Positions 1-6,957 of a stretch of DNA of 7,256 bases are shown piece after piece (positions within the stretch are counted from its first letter, which is position 1; every line of letters begins with the position of its first letter). Location: contig JAHELA010000057.1 in NCBI GenBank assembly GCA_024644425.1, positions 1 to 7,256 on the forward strand, given 5' to 3'. The translations under genes were made by a program, and so were the position numbers. Under the pieces are notes generated by a model, which saw nothing but the letters and a program-made list of their open reading frames with translations, had not been told where the DNA came from and did no database searches. The stretch is from Nitrosomonadaceae bacterium. GTDB lineage: Bacteria > Pseudomonadota > Gammaproteobacteria > Burkholderiales > Nitrosomonadaceae.

Positions 1-2075
1 GTGATGTTCTCCAAATTATTATTTAGAAGTTTACAAATGTCGCTTGCTGAAGGAATAGCTTCCGAAAAAACATGCTCTGGTGTTTCAAAATCAAACCCTT
101 CAAGTTGTAGCAGGTTACCCAATACCCTCAAAATTTTCCATGCTGGGCGCGTATCGCCTAACGGAGTTACAACCCCGTTAAAGTTTTGGGCACGACCTTC
201 AGTATTAATAAAAGTACCAGAAGTCTCAGTAAATGGAGCAATCGGAAGCATCACGTCAGCGTAATCTACCGATGTAGATGAATTTAGTTTATATGCACTC
301 ATCACAACAACTAATTCCGCTTTATTTAATGCTTTCATTGCATCTTGAGGATTATAGGTGTCGAGTTCTGGTTCAAGATTTAGCAATACGTAAACTTTAC
401 ATGGAGCAGTATTAGATGTTCCTCCATTCATCCCCAACATTTGCGACGCATTGTATCCACTTCCTAATGATGTCCCCAAAGAATTATTTATAGGTACTGC
501 ATTTGCAATGTAAGCTCCAACACTATTTGCAGCTTCACCTAACACTCCAAAATTTGAATCTGAGATTTGTGCTATGTACTGTGCCAATACATGGATATTA
601 GAATAGTGTGGGTGATGCTGAGTCAAATTACCAAGAAAAACTGAAGCCGGTTCATTTTTGATAAGACTGACCGCAATCAAACGTGCAGTATCGGTTACAT
701 TTTCAACTTCCCCTACTACATATTTCACGGGATCAGGAGGCTCTATATTTTTTAACTCAACCATTGCTTTCAAGATCTGAGCAAGCATCGAAACTATTTC
801 TGATGGAGAAATGATTGCTTCATTAGTAACTTTTGTGAGTAAATCATCGCCTATAGGGTTTATTAGATTTAGTTCCGCTCCCTGTTTCACTGCACTTCGT
901 AAACGCTGTGCGAGGAGAGGATGATCCTTACGCAAGCTACTTCCTACAACTAGGACTGATTTCAGTTCCGAAATGTCGGCAATACACATTCCTAACCAAG
1001 GCACGCCTTGTAAATGACTATCAGCATCAAAATTAGATTGACGTAGCCTATGGTCTATATTATTGCTGCCTAGGCCTCGTATAAGTTTTTGTAATAAATA
1101 TAGTTCTTCTAGGGTACTATGAGGAGAAGCTAATGCACCAATACTCGATGCACCATATTTTTCTTGTGCCATTTTCAACCCATTAGCAACAAATTCAAGC
1201 GCAGTTTTCCAGTCACACTCCTGCCACTGTCCATCACGCTTAATCATAGGTGTAGTTAAACGGTCTTCAGAATTAAGTCCCTCGTAGGAAAAACGGTCTT
1301 TGTCTGACAACCAGCATTCATTGATCTCTTCGTTATCACGAGGTAATACACGCATTACACGATTCTGCTTCACTTGTACTACTAGATTAGCACCGAGACC
1401 ACAATGAGGACTTATAGATTTTCTACGAGACAGCTCCCAAGTACGTGCAGAGTATCTAAAGGGTTTGCTTACAAGAGCGCCAACAGGACAAAGATCAATC
1501 ATGTTTCCAGAGATCTCTGAGTCCACTGTACTACCTACAAACGACAGGATTTCTGCATGCTCACCACGACCAGCCAAGCCTAGTTCCATAATACCGGCAA
1601 TTTCCTGACCGAAACGTACGCAACGAGTACAATGGATACAACGAGTCATATCCGTTGAAATAAGTGAACCAAGATTTTTATTCGCTACTACCCGCTTCGA
1701 TTCTGTATACCGTGATTCACTTGCCCCATAACCGACCGCTAGATCCTGCAACTGGCATTCACCCCCTTGATCACAAATTGGACAATCCAGCGGATGATTA
1801 ATTAGCAGAAACTCCATCACTCCTTTCTGCGCGGTAATTGCTTGTTCACTGTGTGATGACACCTTCATACCTTCTACTGCAAATGTAGCGCAGGCAGGTA
1901 AGGGCTTAGGTGCCTTTTCCACCTGCACCAGGCACATGCGACAGTTTGCGGCAATAGACAATTTCTTGTGATAGCAGAAATGAGGAATGTATATACCTAA
2001 TTGATTGGCGCCATCCATGACGGTCCCACCCTTTGGTACCGATACCTGTTTACCATCAATCTCAATATTTATCAT
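1..2075 (-). CDS. nuoG: NADH-quinone oxidoreductase subunit G, C-terminus cut by window edge
   Basis: This is the large Fe-S subunit of complex I. It passes electrons from NuoF through a chain of clusters towards NuoB. I translated it by hand: the frame is open from ATG at 2075 to the left edge, giving about 691 codons. The family is usually about 770-800 residues (from memory), so roughly the last 100 are missing. The N-terminal ferredoxin-like domain has N1b ligands C34, C45, C48 and C62. The N5 ligands follow as H94, C98, C101 and C107. N4 has C146, C149 and C152, with C196 in a CPVGAL context. From about residue 220 the protein is a molybdopterin-oxidoreductase-like domain that binds no cofactor in this family. 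The N7 CxxCxxxC motif is absent; only C225 remains at that place. The start matches the family N-terminus (MINIEIDG), but the ribosome binding site is weak. It lies 95 nt downstream of nuoF. Confidence 0.96.
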   Translation of the reverse strand, partial: MINIEIDGKQVSVPKGGTVMDGANQLGIYIPHFCYHKKLSIAANCRMCLVQVEKAPKPLPACATFAVEGMKVSSHSEQAITAQKGVMEFLLINHPLDCPICDQGGECQLQDLAVGYGASESRYTESKRVVANKNLGSLISTDMTRCIHCTRCVRFGQEIAGIMELGLAGRGEHAEILSFVGSTVDSEISGNMIDLCPVGALVSKPFRYSARTWELSRRKSISPHCGLGANLVVQVKQNRVMRVLPRDNEEINECWLSDKDRFSYEGLNSEDRLTTPMIKRDGQWQECDWKTALEFVANGLKMAQEKYGASSIGALASPHSTLEELYLLQKLIRGLGSNNIDHRLRQSNFDADSHLQGVPWLGMCIADISELKSVLVVGSSLRKDHPLLAQRLRSAVKQGAELNLINPIGDDLLTKVTNEAIISPSEIVSMLAQILKAMVELKNIEPPDPVKYVVGEVENVTDTARLIAVSLIKNEPASVFLGNLTQHHPHYSNIHVLAQYIAQISDSNFGVLGEAANSVGAYIANAVPINNSLGTSLGSGYNASQMLGMNGGTSNTAPCKVYVLLNLEPELDTYNPQDAMKALNKAELVVVMSAYKLNSSTSVDYADVMLPIAPFTETSGTFINTEGRAQNFNGVVTPLGDTRPAWKILRVLGNLLQLEGFDFETPEHVFSEAIPSASDICKLLNNNLENI

Positions 2076-2170
2076 TAGACAAAACTTTTTAGATTAAATA
2101 CATAATTAGAAACAAAAGTATGTGGTGCTTTTTGCTCTCATCATTTTATTTGTGTATATAAATACAAGTT
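2076..2170 (-). other. 95-nt A+T-rich gap between nuoF and nuoG
   Basis: This spacer separates the nuoF stop from the nuoG start, while the other gaps in the operon are 29 nt or less. It is strongly A+T-rich. It holds an imperfect palindrome at 2150-2167 (7 of 9 symmetric pairs match) and a 12-codon ATG-to-TAA frame at 2106-2144. I see no stable GC-rich hairpin followed by a T run, so no intrinsic terminator. I also see no convincing -35/-10 pair. Its role, if any, is unknown; an untranslated spacer is the simplest reading. Confidence 0.6.
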
Positions 2171-3463
2171 CTATACCATACAATTTTTGTGTTCAATATG
2201 GTGCTCAAACTCATCACGAAAATGCTCTATCATGGCGCGCACCGGCATAGCTGCAGCATCACCCAGCGCACAAATTGTGCGCCCCTGAATATTGTCGGCA
2301 ACGTTGTTGAGAAGATCCAGATCATCTATTTTCCCTTTACCAGTTTCTATACGGTGTATCACACGATAGAGCCAACCAGTGCCTTCACGACATGGTGTGC
2401 ACTGACCACAGGATTCTTCGAAATAAAAATATGCTAACCGTTCTAAGGCTCTCACCATACAGGTGGTGTCATCCATAATAATAACTGCTCCCGAACCCAA
2501 CATAGACCCTGCTTTAGCAATTGAATCAAAATCCATGTCAGTCTGCATCATGATATCGCCAGGTAATACGGGCATAGAAGATCCGCCGGGAATGCATGCT
2601 TTTAGCTTTCTTCCGCCACGCATACCACCAGCCATTTCTAATAGCTTTGCAAAGGGAGTACCCATTGGTATTTCGTAATTTCCCGGCTTGTTGACATGGC
2701 CAGATACTGAAAAAATCTTAGTCCCGCCGTTGTTGGGCTTACCAATCTGTAAATATTCTTCTCCACTGTTCCGAATAATCCAAGGTACTGCCGCAAAAGT
2801 CTCAGTATTATTAATAGTAGTTGGTTTACCGTAAAGCCCAAAACTTGCAGGAAACGGAGGCTTAAAACGTGGCTGCCCTTTCTTTCCTTCGAGTGACTCC
2901 AATAGTGCAGTTTCTTCACCGCATATATACGCTCCATAACCGTGATGATTGTACAGCTGAAAACTGAAATCAGAATTCAATATATTGTCACCCAATAAAC
3001 CTGCGGAGCGAGCTTCCTCTACTGCCTCTTCCATGCGCACGTATGTGTCCCAAATCTCTCCATGAACGTAATTGTAACCAGTCCTAATGCCCATTGCGTA
3101 CGCTGCAATTGCCATTCCTTCTATTAGAATATGTGGGTTGTGATGCATGATATCGCGGTCCTTGAAGGTACCTGGCTCACCCTCATCTGAATTACACACC
3201 AAGTATTTGTCTCCTTCATACTCTTTAGGCATAAAGCTCCACTTCAATCCGGTTGGAAAACCTGCTCCACCTCGTCCACGTAGCGCTGATATTTTTACCT
3301 CATCAATAATCTTTTCTGGTGAAATTTTTTCAGCCAAAATCTTCCTTAGCGCAGTATAACCCTCTCGCTTCTCGTAATGACTCAATCGCCAGTTTTCGGG
3401 ATCTGAAGGATTAACTCCTGAAAGTAATGTTCCAGGTTGCAGTATTTGAGTTTGCTGCGTCAT
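2171..3463 (-). CDS. nuoF: NADH-quinone oxidoreductase subunit F (FMN and NADH binding, cluster N3)
   Basis: This is the 51-kDa-type subunit, where NADH is oxidised: it holds FMN and cluster N3 at the tip of the peripheral arm, on the cytoplasmic side. It is 430 residues, normal for the family. The glycine-rich nucleotide-binding loop GRGGAGFPTG is at 63-72, and the second conserved segment NSDEGEPGTF is at 91-100. The ICGEETALLESLEGK block lies at 180-194. The N3 ligands are C352, C355 and C358 in SCGQCTPCREGTGW, plus C398 in the TICALGDAA segment. The ATG overlaps the nuoE stop by 4 nt (ATGA), and a strong GGAGG lies 10 nt upstream inside nuoE, which fixes the start and implies translational coupling. 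The gene is intact, with no missing catalytic residue seen. The alternative 99-residue frame inside it (2638-2937) is an overlap artefact. Confidence 0.98.
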   Translation of the reverse strand: MTQQTQILQPGTLLSGVNPSDPENWRLSHYEKREGYTALRKILAEKISPEKIIDEVKISALRGRGGAGFPTGLKWSFMPKEYEGDKYLVCNSDEGEPGTFKDRDIMHHNPHILIEGMAIAAYAMGIRTGYNYVHGEIWDTYVRMEEAVEEARSAGLLGDNILNSDFSFQLYNHHGYGAYICGEETALLESLEGKKGQPRFKPPFPASFGLYGKPTTINNTETFAAVPWIIRNSGEEYLQIGKPNNGGTKIFSVSGHVNKPGNYEIPMGTPFAKLLEMAGGMRGGRKLKACIPGGSSMPVLPGDIMMQTDMDFDSIAKAGSMLGSGAVIIMDDTTCMVRALERLAYFYFEESCGQCTPCREGTGWLYRVIHRIETGKGKIDDLDLLNNVADNIQGRTICALGDAAAMPVRAMIEHFRDEFEHHIEHKNCMV

Positions 3464-3951
3464 TTACTCAGCTCCTCCAGCAATTGATCAATCTTCTTTT
3501 TAGACATATAACTACACATACGTTTATTATTGACTAGCAACACTGGCGCATCACCACATGCGCCCATACACTCTCCTTCTTTAAGTGTAAATTTTGAATC
3601 GGTCGTAGTCTGATTAAAATCAATACCTAATTTTTGTTTTAAATATGTAGCAGCATCGGTCCCACCAGACAATCCACAAGGCAAATTAGTACAAATAGTA
3701 AGCTTGTACTTTCCTAATGGTTGTAAGTTATACATATTGTAAAAAGTCGCTACTTCATATACCGAAATCGGCGGCATCCCCAAATATTGGGCAATAAAAT
3801 TCATCGTCTCATTAGACAACCAGCCTTTCTCGTCCTGAGCTATAGCAAGCGCTGACATCACTGCAGATTGTTTTTGGTCGACAGGATACTTTTCAATTTC
3901 GCAATCTATTTTTTTTAGTGATGAATCGCTTAACATGTCAATTGGCAACAT
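3460..3951 (-). CDS. nuoE: NADH-quinone oxidoreductase subunit E (cluster N1a)
   Basis: This is the 24-kDa-type subunit, a thioredoxin-like [2Fe-2S] protein that pairs with NuoF in the NADH dehydrogenase module. Its N1a cluster is thought to take an electron from FMN off the main path. It is 163 residues from the first ATG. An N-terminal helical region (about 10-75) contains the family segment YEVATFYNMY (65-74). The cluster ligands are C87 and C92 (CxxxxC) and C128 and C132 (CxxxC), all present. The start is uncertain. ATG at 3951 lies 12 nt after nuoD, but relatives as I recall them start MLS..SLKKID, which corresponds to Met6 at 3936. Neither has a clear ribosome binding site. The 3' end carries the GGAGG for nuoF, and its TGA overlaps the nuoF ATG. 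Confidence 0.96.
   Translation of the reverse strand: MLPIDMLSDSSLKKIDCEIEKYPVDQKQSAVMSALAIAQDEKGWLSNETMNFIAQYLGMPPISVYEVATFYNMYNLQPLGKYKLTICTNLPCGLSGGTDAATYLKQKLGIDFNQTTTDSKFTLKEGECMGACGDAPVLLVNNKRMCSYMSKKKIDQLLEELSK
3474..3478 (-). promoter_or_regulatory. Strong ribosome binding site for nuoF inside the nuoE 3' end
   Basis: On the coding strand GGAGG is followed by 10 nt and then the nuoF ATG. It sits in the codons for the nuoE C-terminal Leu-Leu-Glu-Glu-Leu stretch. With the ATGA overlap, this supports the chosen nuoF start and coupled synthesis of two subunits that bind each other directly. It is the clearest Shine-Dalgarno sequence in the operon. Confidence 0.75.
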
Positions 3952-3963
3952 ATATTCATAATA

Positions 3964-5217
3964 CTATCTATCAATTTCACCAAATACTATGTCCTGTGTA
4001 CCAATAATTGCTACTACGTCAGCAATCATATGGCCACGTGACATTTCGTCTAATGCTGCTAAATGAGAAAATCCAGGAGCTCGTATTTTTAAACGATAAG
4101 GCATATTTGCACCATCCGAAATAATATAAACACCAAACTCACCCTTGGGGTGCTCAACTGCTGCATAAGTTTCACCTGGAGGCACATGAAAACCTTCTGT
4201 AAAAAGTTTGAAATGATGAATTAATTCTTCCATATTCTGCTTCATCTCTACGCGAGAAGGAGGCGCAATTTTGTGGTTATCAGTTATTACTGGACCAGGA
4301 TTCCTGCGTAACCATTCAACACAATGTTTAATAATACGATTTGACTGACGAAACTCTTCCATACGCACCAAATAACGATCATAACAATCTCCGTTGACTC
4401 CTACTGGAATGTCAAATTCAATTTGATCATAAACTTCGTATGGCTGCTTTTTACGTAAATCCCATTCTACGCCTGAACCACGCAGCATCGGTCCTGTGAA
4501 TCCTAGAGCCATGGCCCGATCTGGTGAAACTACCCCGATTCCAACCAAACGCTGTTTCCAAATACGATTATCTGTTAGCAAGGTTTCATACTCATCCACA
4601 TAAGTTGGAAAGCGATTAGTAAAATCTTCAATAAAATCTAACAATGAGCCTTGACGGTTCTCGTTACGTGATTTGGTCTCTTTTTCGTTGTGAATCTTAG
4701 ATGGTTTATATTGAGGCATTGAACCCGGCAAGTCTCGATAAACCCCACCTGGACGATAATAAGCCGCATGCATCCTTGCACCAGACACCGCCTCATAACA
4801 ATCCATTAAATCCTCACGTTCGCGAAAGGCATATAGAAACACTGTCATTGCACCCACATCCAGCGCATGCGCCCCTAACCATAATAAGTGATTGAGTATG
4901 CGAGTAATTTCGTCGAACATTACACGAATGTATTGTGCGCGTACCGGTACCTCAAGCTGAAGTAATTTCTCTATGGCCATTACGTAGGCATGTTCATTTG
5001 CCATCATCGAAACGTAATCTAGTCGATCCATGTAAGGTACCGACTGGATATATGGCTTATTTTCAGCCAATTTCTCGGTTGCACGATGTAACAGCCCAAT
5101 ATGGGGATCGGCACGTTGCACTACTTCACCGTCCAGCTCCAGTACCAGGCGTAAAACACCATGTGCCGCTGGGTGCTGTGGTCCAAAATTCATGGTGTAG
5201 TTACGTATCTCAGCCAT
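3964..5217 (-). CDS. nuoD: NADH-quinone oxidoreductase subunit D (quinone site)
   Basis: This is the 49-kDa-type subunit, related to the large subunit of [NiFe] hydrogenases but without their metal-binding cysteines. With NuoB it forms the pocket where the ubiquinone headgroup is reduced by cluster N2. The length, 417 residues, is what I recall as standard for betaproteobacteria. The N-terminal loop FGPQHPAAHG (11-20) carries H15 and H19, the latter matching the quinone-site histidine of the family. YMDRLDY (62-68) contains the quinone-binding tyrosine, Y68. Further conserved blocks are RQGSLLDFIEDF (188-199), LRGSGVEWDLR (245-255) and the C-terminal GTQDIVFGEIDR. It is a separate gene from nuoC, 29 nt downstream of it. 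The start agrees with the family N-terminus MAEIRNYT, although the ribosome binding site is poor (a GGA about 17 nt upstream). It is intact. Confidence 0.98.
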   Translation of the reverse strand: MAEIRNYTMNFGPQHPAAHGVLRLVLELDGEVVQRADPHIGLLHRATEKLAENKPYIQSVPYMDRLDYVSMMANEHAYVMAIEKLLQLEVPVRAQYIRVMFDEITRILNHLLWLGAHALDVGAMTVFLYAFREREDLMDCYEAVSGARMHAAYYRPGGVYRDLPGSMPQYKPSKIHNEKETKSRNENRQGSLLDFIEDFTNRFPTYVDEYETLLTDNRIWKQRLVGIGVVSPDRAMALGFTGPMLRGSGVEWDLRKKQPYEVYDQIEFDIPVGVNGDCYDRYLVRMEEFRQSNRIIKHCVEWLRRNPGPVITDNHKIAPPSRVEMKQNMEELIHHFKLFTEGFHVPPGETYAAVEHPKGEFGVYIISDGANMPYRLKIRAPGFSHLAALDEMSRGHMIADVVAIIGTQDIVFGEIDR

Positions 5218-5246
5218 GTTTAGCTATAATTATCCACACAATAACT

Positions 5247-5864
5247 TCATTTATTCCCCCCATAACCCTCTTCACGGATCACACGAGGTGTAATCTCACG
5301 GGGCTCTATACTTACTGGCTGATATATCACTCTTTGTTGGTCTGGGTCATAGCGCATTTCAACATTTCCAGTTAAAGGAAAATCTTTCCGAAATGGATTT
5401 CCGATAAAACCATAGTCTGTAAGAATACGTCGTAAGTCTGGATGTCCAGTAAAAACAATACCAAAAAGATCAAATGCCTCTCGTTCGTACCAATTTGCTA
5501 CCGGCCATATTCCAATAACTGAATCTAGCACAGGAAATTCATTGCTCGTAGCAAATGTTTTAATTCGTATTCTGTAATTATGACTAATAGAAAGTAAATG
5601 ATATGCTACAGCAAAGCGTCTAGACTCAACGCTGCCTTCTGTAACAGATTCCATGCCGTAGGACAAATAGTCGATCCCACACAAGTCAACAAGAAGCTCA
5701 AAACTTAACTCTGAACTATCTCGCAAGGTTTCCATTACCCATAATAATTCAGTTGGAGCCACCTCAATAGTCAATTCACCAAATTGCTCATTTATGCTTA
5801 CAATCTTATTAGTAAGCACATTTTTCAAGCAAAGGGAGAGCGTTTCCAAGCGAGAGGAGGACAT
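5247..5864 (-). CDS. nuoC: NADH-quinone oxidoreductase subunit C
   Basis: This is the 30-kDa-type subunit, which carries no cofactor. It packs against NuoD in the connecting module of the peripheral arm. It is 205 residues, typical for a free-standing NuoC. The N-terminal half (about 1-115) is variable. The family signature is in the C-terminal half: WYEREAFDLFGI at 125-136, then HPDLRRILTDYGF at 141-153 and PFRKDFPLTG at 157-166. The tail ends in the usual Glu-Gly-Tyr-Gly-Gly type sequence. The start ATG follows nuoB by 9 nt. A TAAGG overlapping the nuoB stop codon (5872-5876) serves as a plausible ribosome binding site. Together with nuoD as a distinct gene this shows the unfused arrangement, unlike the nuoCD fusion of enterobacteria. 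Confidence 0.97.
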   Translation of the reverse strand: MSSSRLETLSLCLKNVLTNKIVSINEQFGELTIEVAPTELLWVMETLRDSSELSFELLVDLCGIDYLSYGMESVTEGSVESRRFAVAYHLLSISHNYRIRIKTFATSNEFPVLDSVIGIWPVANWYEREAFDLFGIVFTGHPDLRRILTDYGFIGNPFRKDFPLTGNVEMRYDPDQQRVIYQPVSIEPREITPRVIREEGYGGNK

Positions 5865-5873
5865 AATATTGCC

Positions 5874-6350
5874 TTAGCGGGCGATGGTGTTAGTGCGCTT
5901 AATCTTATTTTGCAGTTGTATAATTCCATAAAGCAGAGCTTCTGCTGTTGGTGGACAACCTGGCACATAGATGTCCACAGGCACTATACGATCGCACCCA
6001 CGTACCACTGAATAGGAATAGTGATAATAACCACCGCCATTAGCACAAGATCCCATAGAAATTACCCATCGAGGTTCAGCCATCTGATCATACACCTTAC
6101 GTAATGCGGGTGCCATTTTATTACACAAAGTACCAGCTACAATCATTACATCTGATTGACGAGGGCTGGGACGAAATACAACTCCAAAACGGTCTAGATC
6201 ATAGCGCGACGCACCAGCTTGCATCATTTCTACTGCACAGCATGCAAGTCCAAAAGTCATCGGCCACATAGAGCCAGTCCGCCCCCAATTAATAACATTA
6301 TCCAAACTAGTGGTAACAAAACCTTTGTCTAATACGCCTTCAATACTCAT
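5874..6350 (-). CDS. nuoB: NADH-quinone oxidoreductase subunit B (cluster N2)
   Basis: This is the PSST/20-kDa-type subunit holding cluster N2, the last Fe-S centre, which donates electrons to ubiquinone at the NuoB-NuoD interface beside the membrane. It is 158 residues, the usual length for betaproteobacteria as I recall. The N2 ligands are the unusual adjacent pair C37-C38 in GLACCAVEMM, C102 in GSCANGGGYYH and C132 in VPGCPPTAEALLYG; all four are present. Other conserved blocks are RYDLDRFG (49-56) and RQSDVMIVAGT (64-74). The start is 4 nt after the nuoA stop, and GGAG/GGGA sequences in the last nuoA codons may serve as its ribosome binding site. This is among the most conserved proteins in the window, with nothing anomalous. 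Confidence 0.98.
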   Translation of the reverse strand: MSIEGVLDKGFVTTSLDNVINWGRTGSMWPMTFGLACCAVEMMQAGASRYDLDRFGVVFRPSPRQSDVMIVAGTLCNKMAPALRKVYDQMAEPRWVISMGSCANGGGYYHYSYSVVRGCDRIVPVDIYVPGCPPTAEALLYGIIQLQNKIKRTNTIAR

Positions 6351-6354
6351 AATA

Positions 6355-6711
6355 TTAGTCCCACTCCAATGCCCCCTTCATCCATTCATATATAAAACCT
6401 ATAGTGAGAATACTAAGAAATATCATCATTGAAACAAAACCAAATAAGCCTATCTCATTTAGTACCACTGCCCATGGAAATAAAAAGGCAATTTCTAAAT
6501 CAAAAAGAATGAATAAAATAGCCACTAAATAATAACGAACATCAAATTTCATACGTGCGTCCTCGAAAGCTTCAAAACCGCACTCATAGGGTGAAAGTTT
6601 TTCACTGTCAGGACGACTAGGACTAAGTAGCCAACCGAATCCCATTGCCAGCGCACCTACTGCAAGCCCAACAAAAATAAATAATATAATTGAAAAGTAA
6701 TTTTCTAACAT
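6355..6711 (-). CDS. nuoA: NADH-quinone oxidoreductase subunit A, first gene of the nuo operon
   Basis: This is the ND3-type membrane subunit at the junction of the two arms of complex I. It is 118 residues with three predicted membrane helices, at about 8-29, 60-80 and 88-109. The loop after helix 1 has the family hallmark SPYECGFEAFEDAR (40-53), including C44, which matches the ND3 cysteine whose exposure marks the active/deactive transition in mitochondria (that switch is not implied here). Acidic residues in the DLEIAFLFPW segment (71-80) are also conserved. The C-terminus YEWMKGALEWD is family-typical. A TAGG about 8 nt before the ATG is a modest ribosome binding site; AGGA directly abutting the ATG is too close to act. 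The gene follows a tRNA gene and a candidate promoter, and reads as the operon's first gene. Confidence 0.98.
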   Translation of the reverse strand: MLENYFSIILFIFVGLAVGALAMGFGWLLSPSRPDSEKLSPYECGFEAFEDARMKFDVRYYLVAILFILFDLEIAFLFPWAVVLNEIGLFGFVSMMIFLSILTIGFIYEWMKGALEWD

Positions 6712-6739
6712 TCCTGTAACCTAAATTTAAGATAAGAAA

Positions 6740-6768
6740 ATTATACCCGTTAAATTTACATCTGTTTT
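6740..6768 (-). promoter_or_regulatory. Candidate sigma-70 promoter for the nuo operon
   Basis: In the 80-nt spacer between the tRNA gene and nuoA, the coding strand has a perfect TATAAT at 6745-6740. With a 17-nt spacer the -35 position falls on AAAACA (6768-6763), which matches the consensus only in its last three bases. There is no extended -10 TG. A start site near 6733 would give a leader of about 22 nt. The perfect -10 box and its place support the call. The weak -35 suggests either an activator or a modest promoter, with read-through from secG/tRNA also possible. Confidence 0.45.
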
Positions 6769-6791
6769 ATATGGAATGCCATCCTTATTAT

Positions 6792-6876
6792 TGGTGCCGA
6801 CGGCGAGACTCGAACTCGCACAGCTTTCGCTACCGCCCCCTCAAGACGGCGTGTATACCAATTTCACCACGTCGGC
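6792..6876 (-). tRNA. tRNA-Leu(GAG)
   Basis: The gene is complete at 85 nt including an encoded CCA end. The acceptor stem pairs GCCGACG with CGTCGGC, followed by the discriminator A and CCA. The D stem is GTG/CAC with the GG of the D loop present. The anticodon stem CCGTC/GGCGG (one T-G pair) encloses the loop TTGAGGG, giving anticodon GAG at 6842-6840, which reads CUC and CUU. A class II variable arm folds as AGC-GAAA-GCT, as expected for leucine, and the T arm is GCGAG-TTCGAGT-CTCGC. It lies between secG and nuoA in the same orientation, an arrangement I recall as common in Betaproteobacteria. Confidence 0.97.
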
Positions 6877-6894
6877 AGCTTAACTTGAGATCCG

Positions 6895-6917
6895 AGTATA
6901 AAACCAATATTATTATA
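6895..6917 (-). promoter_or_regulatory. Possible -10 elements for the tRNA-Leu gene
   Basis: The 81-nt spacer between secG and the tRNA has two candidate -10 boxes on the coding strand: a perfect TATAAT at 6917-6912 and a TATACT at 6900-6895. The second is followed by CGG, resembling the GC-rich discriminator of stable-RNA promoters, and would start transcription about 12 nt before the tRNA. Neither has a good -35 box at normal spacing. The whole stretch is A+T-rich, so chance matches are likely. I see no terminator after secG, so co-transcription from upstream is an alternative. Confidence 0.25.
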
Positions 6918-6957
6918 AAATGTTATTTATCATATAGTTGAGATACACATAATTAAA

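Noticed and set aside
1..264. An 87-residue plus-strand frame reaching the left edge.
   Set aside because: It is antisense to nuoG, whose translation here matches the conserved molybdopterin-domain region without interruption.
2109..2140. Inverted repeat of A and T tracts (CAAAAAG ... CTTTTG) in the spacer as a terminator.
   Set aside because: The stem is nearly all A-T with a bulge and has no T run directly after it, so it would not be stable enough. Termination inside the operon would also cut off nuoG.
2106..2144. A 12-codon frame (starting Met-Met-Arg-Ala) in the nuoF-nuoG spacer, a possible leader peptide.
   Set aside because: There is no ribosome binding site, no run of regulatory codons and no attenuator hairpin after it. 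A frame this short is expected by chance.
2638..2937. A 99-residue minus-strand frame inside nuoF, in another reading frame.
   Set aside because: It lies wholly within the intact, highly conserved NuoF coding region and resembles no family I know. NuoF itself shows no frameshift.
4935..5375. A 146-residue open frame on the plus strand, antisense to nuoD and nuoC.
   Set aside because: It spans the junction of two clearly conserved genes on the other strand, has no recognisable domain or ribosome binding site, and its composition follows from antisense reading of nuoD.
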